DNA from: Kordia sp. SMS9
GTDB taxonomy: Bacteria > Bacteroidota > Bacteroidia > Flavobacteriales > Flavobacteriaceae
Direction of reading: 5' to 3'
NCBI RefSeq assembly: GCF_003352465.1
Contig: NZ_CP031153.1
Location: forward strand, 5,047,501 to 5,111,500
DNA: 64,000 bases
This document shows, one piece after another, positions 35,444 to 43,444 of this stretch. A model generated the notes under the pieces. That model worked only from the letters and a program-made list of their open reading frames with translations, was not told the origin of the DNA and made no database searches. The stretch's first letter is position 1. The number at the start of each line of letters is the position of its first letter. The translations under genes were made by a program, and so were the position numbers.

Positions 35444-36355
35444 ATGAAAATACTAATCTGCGGAGCAACAGGATTGATCGGTTCGGCACTAACGGAGCTT
35501 TGTTTGCGAGAAAATCATCAAGTACATTACTTAACTACGCGCAAAAGCAAAATTGAACAATCCGAAAATAACAAAGGTTTTCTTTGGAATCCCGCAGAAG
35601 GCGAAATTGATGAAACCTGCTTCGAAGGTGTAGATGCCATCGTAAATCTTTCTGGAGCCAACATTGCCAAACGCTGGACAGAAACGTACAAACAAGAAAT
35701 CATGAACAGTCGCGTAGATACAGCAAATATCATTTTCAAAGCATTGCGAAACGCGAAAAATCACACCATAAAACACTATGTTTCCGCTTCCGGAACTGCC
35801 ATTTATCCAAGTTCACTCACAGAAAATTATACAGAAGACACCGAAAAAGAATCCAATGACTTCTTGGGAAAAGTAGTCAAACAATGGGAATTACACGCCA
35901 ATCAATTCAAATCCTTAGAAATTCCTGTGACGATTCTCAGAACAGGTTTGGTACTTTCTGAAAAAGGTGGCGTATTAGTAGAAATGGCAAAACCTGTCAA
36001 ATTTGGTGTTGGTGCCGCTATGGGCTCAGGAAAACAATGGCAATCTTGGATTCACATTGACGACATTGCACGCATGTATCTACATGTACTCACCAATCAA
36101 ATTACTGGAGTGTATAATGGCGTGGGACCAAATCCGACCACAAACAAACTTCTTACTAAAGAAATCGCAAGTGTTTTAAACAAACCATTCTTTCTACCAA
36201 ACATTCCAAAATTTGTAATGAAATTGATGTTAGGCGAAATGAGCACACTGCTCTTTTCGAGTCAGCAAGTAAATTCTGAAAAAATAGAACACACAAATTT
36301 CAACTTTACATTTCCAGAACTTACACCTGCATTGGAGAATTTACTCAAAAAATAA
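35444..36355 (+). CDS. TIGR01777 family NAD-dependent epimerase-like protein
   Basis: A 303-residue short-chain-fold oxidoreductase. Rossmann start MKILICGATGLIGSALTEL (GxxGxxG), a VNLSGANIAKRW strand typical of the TIGR01777 (YfcH-like) family, VSASGTAIYP, LRTGLVLSEKGG and the SWIHIDDIARM helix, with a DUF1731-type C-terminus (PNIPKFVMKLMLGEMSTLLF). Cytoplasmic. The family has suspected but unproven roles in cell division or cell-wall linked metabolism. It starts 81 bp after mnmD and may share its transcript. Confidence 0.9.
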   Translation: MKILICGATGLIGSALTELCLRENHQVHYLTTRKSKIEQSENNKGFLWNPAEGEIDETCFEGVDAIVNLSGANIAKRWTETYKQEIMNSRVDTANIIFKALRNAKNHTIKHYVSASGTAIYPSSLTENYTEDTEKESNDFLGKVVKQWELHANQFKSLEIPVTILRTGLVLSEKGGVLVEMAKPVKFGVGAAMGSGKQWQSWIHIDDIARMYLHVLTNQITGVYNGVGPNPTTNKLLTKEIASVLNKPFFLPNIPKFVMKLMLGEMSTLLFSSQQVNSEKIEHTNFNFTFPELTPALENLLKK

Positions 36356-36382
36356 AACTAGCTAAAAAGTTGTAAAACACAT

Positions 36383-36500
36383 CATTTTGGGTTTTCACAC
36401 TGAGGTTACCAAAATGTATCCAAAACCTCATCAAGCCAGCTTTCAACTGTTATGAAAAACCGAATCATACTTCGGCTGTGTGCTGCATGAAAGTTCGGTT
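36383..36500. other. Nested inverted repeats in the 36356-36606 gene-free stretch
   Basis: CATTTTGG / CCAAAATG (36383-36390 and 36409-36416), then AACCGAA at 36458-36464. The latter can pair either locally with TTCGG at 36471-36475 (CCGAA part) or fully with TTCGGTT at 36494-36500. The alternative pairings look like a switching RNA structure or a decayed element. No T tract and no coding frame. The next feature downstream is the grpE promoter. Confidence 0.4.
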
Positions 36501-36606
36501 CAATGAATCTATCTTTTCAAACGGTCTTAGAAATTAACGAGAAGTAAACATAAAAATACGCGCAAGTTTTGTTGCGGAACTATTTAAAAATATTTTGTGT
36601 GACATT

Positions 36607-36638
36607 TTGACATTTTTCCATAATTGGCAGTACTTTTG
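36607..36638 (+). promoter_or_regulatory. Promoter of the grpE-dnaJ operon
   Basis: TTG 36607-36609, a 21-nt spacer and TACTTTTG 36631-36638 match TTG / TANNTTTG exactly. ATG of grpE is 40 bp downstream. No CIRCE inverted repeat was seen. Confidence 0.55.
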
Positions 36639-36678
36639 CCAACTTAAAAACGAATCATTAATTTTTTGGACATATACC

Positions 36679-37239
36679 ATGAGCAAAAAAAAGGAAAATA
36701 CCGTAGAAAAAGAACAACCAATAGCTGCAAATAAAGAAGCAAAAGCGGCTGAAACTACTGAAAATACAGTAGAAGAACTATCTACTGAAGAAAAATTACA
36801 AGAAGAACTAGGAAAAGAAAAAGACAAATTTTTACGTCTGTTTGCTGAATTTGAAAATTATAAAAGAAGAACGAGCAAAGAACGCGTTGAACTCTTTAAA
36901 ACAGCAGGGAAAGACATTTTAGTTGCCATGTTGCCAGTGTTGGACGATTTTGATAGAGCTTTGGCAGAAATTGCTAAAATCGATGATAAAGAAGTACAAG
37001 ATTTGAAAAAAGGAGTCGAATTGATCAGCAATAAACTCAAAGAAACTTTAAAAACAAAAGGACTAGAGCCAATGACTGTAAAAGCAGGTGATACTTTTGA
37101 TGCAGAAGATCACGAAGCCATCACACAAATTCCTGCACCTTCAGATGATATGAAAGGAAAAATCATTGATGTGATTGAAAAAGGATATACACTTGGTGAA
37201 AAAATCATCCGATATCCAAAAGTAGTTGTAGGACAATAA
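36679..37239 (+). CDS. grpE: Nucleotide exchange factor GrpE
   Basis: A 186-residue DnaK co-chaperone that drives ADP release. The N-terminal 45 residues are low-complexity Lys/Glu/Ala, followed by the long coiled helix (LQEELGKEKDKFLRLFAEFE) and NYKRRTSKER, LLPVLDDFDRAL, and the beta domain FDAEDHEAITQIPAP ... GYTLGEKIIRYPKVVVG, all typical. ATG 36679 fits; the longer open frame from 36595 overlaps the promoter. dnaJ follows after 56 bp. Confidence 0.95.
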   Translation: MSKKKENTVEKEQPIAANKEAKAAETTENTVEELSTEEKLQEELGKEKDKFLRLFAEFENYKRRTSKERVELFKTAGKDILVAMLPVLDDFDRALAEIAKIDDKEVQDLKKGVELISNKLKETLKTKGLEPMTVKAGDTFDAEDHEAITQIPAPSDDMKGKIIDVIEKGYTLGEKIIRYPKVVVGQ

Positions 37240-37295
37240 AAACGTTTTTGTGTTGTTCCCGCAACGAAACGACCTTTTAACACAAGTTGAAAAAA

Positions 37296-38426
37296 ATGAA
37301 ACAAGATTATTACGAAATATTAGGAATAAGTAAAGGAGCTTCGGCAGCTGAAATCAAAAAAGCATACCGCAAAAAAGCAATTCAATATCATCCAGATAAA
37401 AATCCAGATGACAAGCAAGCGGAAGAAATGTTTAAAAAAGCAGCAGAAGCCTATGAAGTATTGAGTGACGAAAATAAACGTGCACGCTACGATCAGTACG
37501 GTCATGCAGCCTTTGAAAACGGTGGCGGTTTCGGCGGCGGCGGTTTTGGTGGCGGCATGAATATGGACGATATTTTCAGTCAATTTGGTGATATTTTTGG
37601 CGGTGCATTTGGCGGCGGCGGCGGATTCAGCGGTTTCGGCGGCGGCGGAAGACAACGACGTGTAAAAGGAAGCAGTTTAAAAATTCGATTAAAGTTAACG
37701 CTTGAAGAAATTGCCAACGGCGTTGAGAAAAAAGTAAAAGTTCGCAGAAAAGTACAAGCGCCAGGCGTAAGCTACAAAACCTGTGAAACGTGTAATGGTT
37801 CTGGTCAAATGACACGAATTACCAACACGATTCTAGGACGCATGCAAACATCTACGACCTGTAGTACTTGTAACGGAGCCGGACAAGTGATAGATAAACG
37901 ACCAGCAGGCGCCGATGGACAAGGAATGTTGACGAAAGAAGAAACCGTTTCTATCAAAATTCCTGCAGGAGTTGTAGAAGGCATGCAATTAAAAGTGTCT
38001 GGAAAAGGAAATGAAGCACCCGGAAATGGAATTTCTGGAGATTTACTTGTCGTAATTGAAGAAAAAGAACACGATCGCTTAAAACGTGAAGGCGACAACT
38101 TGCATTACGATTTATACATCAGCTTTTCAGAGGCTGCTTTAGGAACTTCTACGGAAATTGACACGGTAACAGGAAAAGTTCGCATAAAAATTGATTCGGG
38201 AGTTCAGTCAGGAAAAATATTACGCTTGCGCGGAAAAGGAATCCCGAGCATCAACGGATACGGAAAAGGCGATTTGCTAGTGCACATCAATGTTTGGACG
38301 CCAAAAACGTTGACGAAAGAACAGAAAAATTTCTTTGAAAAAATGGCCACAGAGGAAAATTTTGTGCCAAATCCAGAGAAAAGTGATAAGTCATTTTTTG
38401 AAAAAGTCAAAGACATGTTTTCGTAA
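37296..38426 (+). CDS. dnaJ: Chaperone DnaJ, two-zinc-motif form
   Basis: A 376-residue Hsp40. J domain 1-68 with YHPDKNP, a Gly/Phe-rich stretch ([11 protein letters not shown] ...), a reduced cysteine region with only two CxxCxGxG motifs (CETCNGSG and CSTCNGAG, about 160-195) instead of the four in E. coli DnaJ, then the C-terminal peptide-binding domains ([33 protein letters not shown]). Two motifs can hold one zinc. This reduced form is, to my knowledge, usual in flavobacteria. TTG 37287 lies three codons upstream, but ATG 37296 gives the standard [10 protein letters not shown] start. A terminator follows at 38466. Confidence 0.95.
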   Translation: MKQDYYEILGISKGASAAEIKKAYRKKAIQYHPDKNPDDKQAEEMFKKAAEAYEVLSDENKRARYDQYGHAAFENGGGFGGGGFGGGMNMDDIFSQFGDIFGGAFGGGGGFSGFGGGGRQRRVKGSSLKIRLKLTLEEIANGVEKKVKVRRKVQAPGVSYKTCETCNGSGQMTRITNTILGRMQTSTTCSTCNGAGQVIDKRPAGADGQGMLTKEETVSIKIPAGVVEGMQLKVSGKGNEAPGNGISGDLLVVIEEKEHDRLKREGDNLHYDLYISFSEAALGTSTEIDTVTGKVRIKIDSGVQSGKILRLRGKGIPSINGYGKGDLLVHINVWTPKTLTKEQKNFFEKMATEENFVPNPEKSDKSFFEKVKDMFS

Positions 38427-38465
38427 TTCTTTTGCTATTACGAAAAAAAAACTATCTTTGATAAG

Positions 38466-38494
38466 TTACTGGCTGAAACCAGCTAGTAATTTTT
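38466..38494 (+). terminator. Terminator after dnaJ
   Basis: TTACTGGCTG / CAGCTAGTAA stem (one G-T wobble, 4-nt loop) followed by T-rich sequence, 40 bp after the dnaJ stop. Confidence 0.7.
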
Positions 38495-38683
38495 TCTTTT
38501 TCATAGCAATTTTTTCCCATCCTTGATCATATTAAGGGTGGGTTTTGTTTTATAATAGTTTGACTTTATGGAGATTACAAGTGAAACTACGTTCGCTGCA
38601 AAGCAATCAGCAAAGTGTCAGCTAGAATGTTGCGACTTGCTGTAACAAAATACACAAGATCATTACCTATATAAAAACTTTTT

Positions 38684-39613
38684 ATGAGTTCAATTCTACA
38701 GGCGAAAAACGTCGTAAAAAAATATGGTGACTATACCGCACTCAACAACGTTTCCATTGACGTACCCAAAGGAAGTATCTTTGGATTGCTTGGACCAAAT
38801 GGTGCTGGAAAAACGTCCTTAATTCGAATCATCAACCAAATTACTGCGCCCGATTCTGGACAAGTATTACTTGATGGTGAAGCCTTGCAACAATTTCACA
38901 TTAAAGATATTGGTTATATGCCCGAAGAACGTGGTTTGTACAAGTCGATGAAAGTTGGCGAACAAGCCTTGTATTTGGCACAATTGAAAGGTTTGAGCAA
39001 ATCGGAAGCCAAAATGCGCTTGAAATATTGGTTTGAAAAATTTGAAATTTCAGACTGGTGGAACAAGAAGATTCAAGAGCTTTCCAAAGGAATGGCGCAA
39101 AAAATACAGTTTGTCGTCACCGTGTTGCATCAACCGAAGTTGTTAATTTTTGATGAACCGTTTAGCGGATTCGATCCAATTAATGCCAACCGAATTAAGG
39201 ATGAAATTCTACAATTGCGTGATGAAGGTGCTACTGTCATTTTTTCTACTCACCGAATGGAATCTGTGGAAGAATTGTGCGATCATATTGCGCTCATTCA
39301 CAAATCCAATAAAGTATTAGACGGAAAATTAACTGATGTCAAACGTCAATACAAAAGCAATACGTATCAAGTTGGAATTGGCTCCGCGAACAATCAACAA
39401 TTGCGATCGGTACTAAATGAGAAGTTTCAACTTACAGATGCTGATTTCAAATCGATCAATGACGATTTAAAACTCAACATTCAACTACAAAATGGCACTA
39501 CTGCAAACGAGCTACTCTCCTATTTAACGACACAAGGAAACGTAAATCACTTTGTAGAAGTCATTCCAAGTGTCAACGATATATTCATTCAAACCGTAGA
39601 AAATAATAATTAG
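38684..39613 (+). CDS. ABC transporter ATP-binding protein (ABC-2 export type)
   Basis: A 309-residue ATPase of the drug/sodium-export class. Walker A GLLGPNGAGKTSLIR, a Q-loop region around YMPEERGLYKSM, signature ELSKGMAQKIQ (in place of the common LSGGQ), Walker B LLIFDEPFSGFDPI and switch histidine FSTHRME. A C-terminal DUF4162-like domain (about 225-309) is present, as in NatA-type subunits. First gene of a four-gene operon; the permease begins 2 bp after its stop. Substrate unknown. Confidence 0.92.
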   Translation: MSSILQAKNVVKKYGDYTALNNVSIDVPKGSIFGLLGPNGAGKTSLIRIINQITAPDSGQVLLDGEALQQFHIKDIGYMPEERGLYKSMKVGEQALYLAQLKGLSKSEAKMRLKYWFEKFEISDWWNKKIQELSKGMAQKIQFVVTVLHQPKLLIFDEPFSGFDPINANRIKDEILQLRDEGATVIFSTHRMESVEELCDHIALIHKSNKVLDGKLTDVKRQYKSNTYQVGIGSANNQQLRSVLNEKFQLTDADFKSINDDLKLNIQLQNGTTANELLSYLTTQGNVNHFVEVIPSVNDIFIQTVENNN

Positions 39614-39615
39614 AC

Positions 39616-40935
39616 ATGAACCATTTACCGCTAATTATCAAAAGAGAATATTTAACGAAAGTTAGAAACAAGTCGTTTATCATCATGACCTTTTTAAGTC
39701 CTTTAATTTTTATCGGACTTATTTCGTTGATCGTGTATTTGACACAGTTGAATAATAATAAAGAACGTACAATTTCCATTTTGGATGAAACCGGAAAAAT
39801 TTCGGAAGTATTCAAAACTGAAAAAGCAAGTAAAAATTCCAATACAACCTACAACTTTCTTCCCAATATTTCTTTAGAAGAAGCCAAAAAACAAGTACAA
39901 GAAACGGAAGAATACGGTTTGTTACACATTCGTAAAATGACTTCTACGGAAGAAATTGCTAAGCAAATACGATTCTATTCGGAAGATTCGCCTTCGTCAA
40001 AATTCATATCGCGCTTGGAACGCATTCTGAATGAAAAACTCACCGAAGAAGTATTGGCAAAAAACAATGTAGATCTCGATTTGGTCAAAAGTTCTAAAAT
40101 GGACGTTACGATCGGACAAGAAACATTTTCGGGTGAACGCAGCTCTAAGTTTATCAACTATGCCAAACTTGGATTTGGATTTGCGGCTGGGTATTTACTG
40201 TTTATGTTCATCATCATTTATGGAAACATGATCATGCGTAGTGTCATTGAAGAAAAAACGAATCGTATTATTGAAATCATCATTTCTTCTGTAAAACCGA
40301 TTCAACTTTTGATGGGAAAAATCATTGGAACATCTTTAGCAGGAATTACCCAATTTTTAATGTGGATCATTTTTGGAGGAATTTTATTAGTCATCATCAG
40401 CTTCGTATTCGGATTCGATTTGGTAGGTGCACAAGCCGCACAACAGCAAGAATTCTTAGTACAAGGCGCAGACATCAACTTACAAATTCAAATATCTGAA
40501 TTGATCAATAGTTTACCAATTGTCAACTTATTGGCAGCATTTTTCATCTTTTTTATTGGAGGCTATTTATTGTACAGTTCATTATATGCCGCCATTGGTG
40601 CTGCTGTTGATAATGAAACAGATACACAGCAATTTATGATGCCGATTTTAATGCCGTTGGTATTAGCGGTGTATGTTGGTGGATTTACCGTCTTGGAAGA
40701 TCCGCATGGAGTCGTTGCTACGGTATTCTCTTATATACCATTTACTTCACCAGTAGTAATGTTGATGCGAATTCCGTTTGGCGTACCAATTTGGGAACAA
40801 ATAATCGCTGTTGTACTTTTATATATTACCTTTACAGGAACGGTTTGGTTTGCTTCTAAAATTTACCGCGTGGGAATTTTGATGTATGGAAAAAAACCAA
40901 GCTATAGGGAAATATTTAAGTGGTTAAAATACTAA
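39616..40935 (+). CDS. ABC-2 type transporter permease (NatB-like)
   Basis: A 439-residue membrane subunit. The first helix (about 20-45, KSFIIMTFLSPLIFIGLISLIVYL) is followed by a large extracytoplasmic domain of about 150 residues with TISILDETGKISEVF, then five further helices from about 185, including MRSVIEEKTNRIIEIIISSVKP, the coupling segment that is a hallmark of NatB-like permeases. It pairs with the ATPase immediately upstream. The mechanosensitive channel gene begins on the next base after its stop. Confidence 0.92.
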   Translation: MNHLPLIIKREYLTKVRNKSFIIMTFLSPLIFIGLISLIVYLTQLNNNKERTISILDETGKISEVFKTEKASKNSNTTYNFLPNISLEEAKKQVQETEEYGLLHIRKMTSTEEIAKQIRFYSEDSPSSKFISRLERILNEKLTEEVLAKNNVDLDLVKSSKMDVTIGQETFSGERSSKFINYAKLGFGFAAGYLLFMFIIIYGNMIMRSVIEEKTNRIIEIIISSVKPIQLLMGKIIGTSLAGITQFLMWIIFGGILLVIISFVFGFDLVGAQAAQQQEFLVQGADINLQIQISELINSLPIVNLLAAFFIFFIGGYLLYSSLYAAIGAAVDNETDTQQFMMPILMPLVLAVYVGGFTVLEDPHGVVATVFSYIPFTSPVVMLMRIPFGVPIWEQIIAVVLLYITFTGTVWFASKIYRVGILMYGKKPSYREIFKWLKY

Positions 40936-41769
40936 ATGGAGAAACTCAACGACATACTAAATACTTCTTTTCAACTAGGAGATACTGTTGAAATAAGCGT
41001 CAAAGGAATTTTGATCCTTTGCGTGGTGTTGATATTGGCTAAAATATTTTTAAATCTCTTTCAACGTATCGTGACTCGAAAGTTACGCAATGAAAACAAA
41101 CTGAAGTTTAAAAGTGTGTTTTCGTACGCAACTTGGTTTTCGTATCTCATCATTATGTTGGTCACGCTAAATGCCATCGGTGTGAATGTGACAGGAATTT
41201 TTGCAGCTTCTGCCGCTTTACTGATTGGAATTGGATTGGCGTTACAAACGCTTTTTCAAGATATCATTTCGGGAATTTTCATTCTGATTGATCAAACCGT
41301 GCATGTGGGCGATATTATTGAAATAGAAGGCAAAGTAGGACGTGTAGAAGAAATCAATTTACGAACGACTAGAGCGGTTACGATTGATAATAAAGTACTC
41401 ATCATTCCCAATCATTTATATTTGACCAATAGTTTGTACAACTGGACGCAAAACGGCATTACCACACGAGAATCTATCAGTGTTGGTGTTGCCTATGGAA
41501 GTGATGTTGCATTGGTAAAAAAACTTTTAATTCAAGCCGCAGACAATCATAAAGAAGTGATAAAAAAGCCTGAACCTACTGTGCTTTTTACTAACTTTGG
41601 GGAAAGTTCGTTGGACTTTAAATTGATATTTACAGTCAACAATAGCTTTACTGCATTTCATGTACAAAGCGAGTTGCGTTTTGAGGTCGATCGGTTATTT
41701 AGAGAACACAATGTAACCATTCCGTTCCCACAACGCGATGTACATTTATATAATTCAAAAAAAGAATAA
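40936..41769 (+). CDS. MscS family small-conductance mechanosensitive channel
   Basis: A 277-residue channel that opens under membrane tension. Three N-terminal helices, with the pore helix region LLIGIGLALQTLFQDIISGIFIL, then the beta domain (HVGDIIEIEGKVGRVEEINLRTT ... VLIIPNHLY) and the alpha/beta C-terminus ending PFPQRDVHLY. No gap to the upstream permease gene and 1 bp to the downstream regulator, so all are co-transcribed. Joint production with an exporter and a sigma-54 activator suggests an envelope or osmotic stress response (inference). Confidence 0.93.
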   Translation: MEKLNDILNTSFQLGDTVEISVKGILILCVVLILAKIFLNLFQRIVTRKLRNENKLKFKSVFSYATWFSYLIIMLVTLNAIGVNVTGIFAASAALLIGIGLALQTLFQDIISGIFILIDQTVHVGDIIEIEGKVGRVEEINLRTTRAVTIDNKVLIIPNHLYLTNSLYNWTQNGITTRESISVGVAYGSDVALVKKLLIQAADNHKEVIKKPEPTVLFTNFGESSLDFKLIFTVNNSFTAFHVQSELRFEVDRLFREHNVTIPFPQRDVHLYNSKKE

Positions 41770-41770
41770 T

Positions 41771-42934
41771 ATGCCTAAAATATTAGTAATAGAAGACGAA
41801 TCTGCCATCCGAAGAGTATTGGTAAAAATTTTATCTGAAGAAAATGATACGTATGAAGTATCGCAAGCGGAAGATGGATTGGTAGGAATCGAAATGATTA
41901 AGAAAGAAGATTACGATTTGGTATTGTGTGATATTAAAATGCCAAAAATGGACGGTGTAGAAGTGTTAGAAGCTGCCAAAAAGATCAAGCCAGAAACACC
42001 TTTTGTGATGATTTCTGGGCATGGCGATTTGGATACTGCTGTAAACACCATGCGTTTGGGCGCTTTTGATTATATTTCAAAACCACCAGATTTGAATCGG
42101 TTGCTAAATACGGTTCGCAATGCGCTGGATAAAAAAGAATTGGTTGTTGAAAATAAACGTCTCAAAAAGAAAGTCAGCAAGAATTACGAAATGATCGGAA
42201 ACTCTGACGCAATTCAACAGATTAAAGATATTATTGAAAAAGTGGCACCAACAGATGCACGTGTCCTAATTACAGGACCAAACGGAACTGGAAAAGAATT
42301 GGTTTCGCATTGGTTACATCAAAAAAGTGACCGCAGTAAAGGTCCGATGATTGAAGTCAACTGTGCGGCAATTCCAAGTGAATTGATAGAAAGTGAATTG
42401 TTTGGGCACGTAAAAGGTGCGTTTACAAGTGCCAATAAAGACAGAGCTGGAAAATTTGAAGCTGCGAATGGCGGAACAATTTTCTTGGATGAAATTGGAG
42501 ACATGAGTTTGTCTGCGCAAGCCAAAGTGTTGCGTGCATTGCAAGAAAGCAGAGTACAACGTGTGGGAAGTGATAAAGACATTAAAGTCAATGTTCGTGT
42601 GATTGCGGCAACCAATAAAAATCTGAAAAAGGAAATTGAAGATGGAAAATTCCGTGAAGATTTATACCACAGATTGGCAGTCATTTTAATCAAAGTTCCT
42701 GCGTTGAACGATCGTAGAGACGATATTCCGTTATTAATTAAACATTTTTCGGGTAAAATTGCCAACGAGCAAGGAAACGCTCCAAAAAAGTTTTCTGACA
42801 AAGCCGTCAAATTACTACAAGAATACGATTGGACAGGAAACATACGAGAACTTAGAAACGTTATTGAACGCTTGATCATTCTCGGAGGAAACGAAGTCAC
42901 TGAACAAGATGTGAAGTTGTTTGCTTCGAAATAG
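41771..42934 (+). CDS. Sigma-54-dependent response regulator lacking a DNA-binding domain
   Basis: A 387-residue NtrC-like protein. Receiver 1-120 with D54 in LVLCDIKMPKMDG, then the AAA+ domain with Walker A ITGPNGTGKE, the sigma-54 contact loop GAFTSANKD, Walker B TIFLDEIGD and the arginine-finger region FREDLYHRL. The protein stops soon after the AAA+ lid (ELRNVIERLIILGGNEVTEQ), so the Fis-type HTH present in most family members is missing. Such forms may act from solution without a specific enhancer. The frame opens 11 codons upstream, but ATG 41771 begins the conserved MPKILVIEDE. No kinase gene is adjacent. A terminator follows. Confidence 0.93.
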   Translation: MPKILVIEDESAIRRVLVKILSEENDTYEVSQAEDGLVGIEMIKKEDYDLVLCDIKMPKMDGVEVLEAAKKIKPETPFVMISGHGDLDTAVNTMRLGAFDYISKPPDLNRLLNTVRNALDKKELVVENKRLKKKVSKNYEMIGNSDAIQQIKDIIEKVAPTDARVLITGPNGTGKELVSHWLHQKSDRSKGPMIEVNCAAIPSELIESELFGHVKGAFTSANKDRAGKFEAANGGTIFLDEIGDMSLSAQAKVLRALQESRVQRVGSDKDIKVNVRVIAATNKNLKKEIEDGKFREDLYHRLAVILIKVPALNDRRDDIPLLIKHFSGKIANEQGNAPKKFSDKAVKLLQEYDWTGNIRELRNVIERLIILGGNEVTEQDVKLFASK

Positions 42935-42944
42935 AAAAAGGATA

Positions 42945-42976
42945 AAAAAAATCAGCTGTAAAAAGCTGATTTTTTT
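42945..42976 (+). terminator. Terminator of the ABC-MscS-regulator operon
   Basis: AAAAAAATCAGCT / AGCTGATTTTTTT, a 13-bp perfect stem with a 6-nt loop ending in a T run, 11 bp after the operon's last stop. Confidence 0.85.
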
Positions 42977-43444
42977 ATGTCTCAATTTGATGATTTGAAA
43001 ATATGTCAATGACGTTTCAAAGCACTTCTCGACACAAATTTGTTTTGCAAATTTACTCAAAGTGACGTTTTGGATTGACGATTTCAGATTTATGATTTTA
43101 GAAATCTTTCAATCGTTTAATGTCAAATTACAATAGATTCCTGCCTTACTTCAACAGGCTCAGCATAAACGCAGGAATGACAAGAGCATACAAAGAAATT
43201 GCTACTACACAACAACAAGTCTAAAGCAAAGCGTATCTAAATTAGGTTTTTGGTGTTAGGTCTTTGTCAAGTTCTAAAAACCATTAGAAATTCTGTTAGA
43301 AAACTAATGACAAAGCATTTCCACAGAATTTCAAGTCTAATAGCGAGCGATCTAAAAGTGCGTCAGTACGGTCTTACTTCTAAAAGCGAAAGCGATCTAA
43401 GAGGTTTCTGCTTTTGCGGGAACAAGTCTAACAGCAAAGCGAGT
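42977..43444. repeat. Gene-free stretch with several intergenic repeat types
   Basis: Three kinds of repeat are visible. 43015-43073 is an inverted relative of the CGTCACTT(C/T)GAG...TCGAGAAGT(A/G)CTTTGA family at 32620. 43137-43178 is an inverted repeat with arms ATTCCTGC / GCAGGAAT enclosing CTTCAACAGGCTCAGC, of a type frequent between flavobacterial genes. 43203-43450 carries scattered AAGTCTAA(A/C)AGCAAAGCG copies. The only open frame (43250-43453) is not convincing as a gene. Confidence 0.6.

Noticed and set aside
36471-36500. Possible group II intron domain V (GGCTGTGTGCTGCATGAAAG followed by TTCGGTTC)
   Set aside because: The right arm is too short to form the normal domain V hairpin, and no reverse transcriptase or other intron domain is nearby.
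36356-36678. CIRCE operator before grpE-dnaJ
   Set aside because: The inverted repeats found there do not match the CIRCE sequence; a standard flavobacterial promoter is present instead.
42319-42900. 193-codon minus-strand open frame inside the sigma-54 activator gene
   Set aside because: It lies fully antisense to a clear AAA+ gene, and its residue content is that of a shadow frame (Ser/Leu/Phe-rich, no domain).
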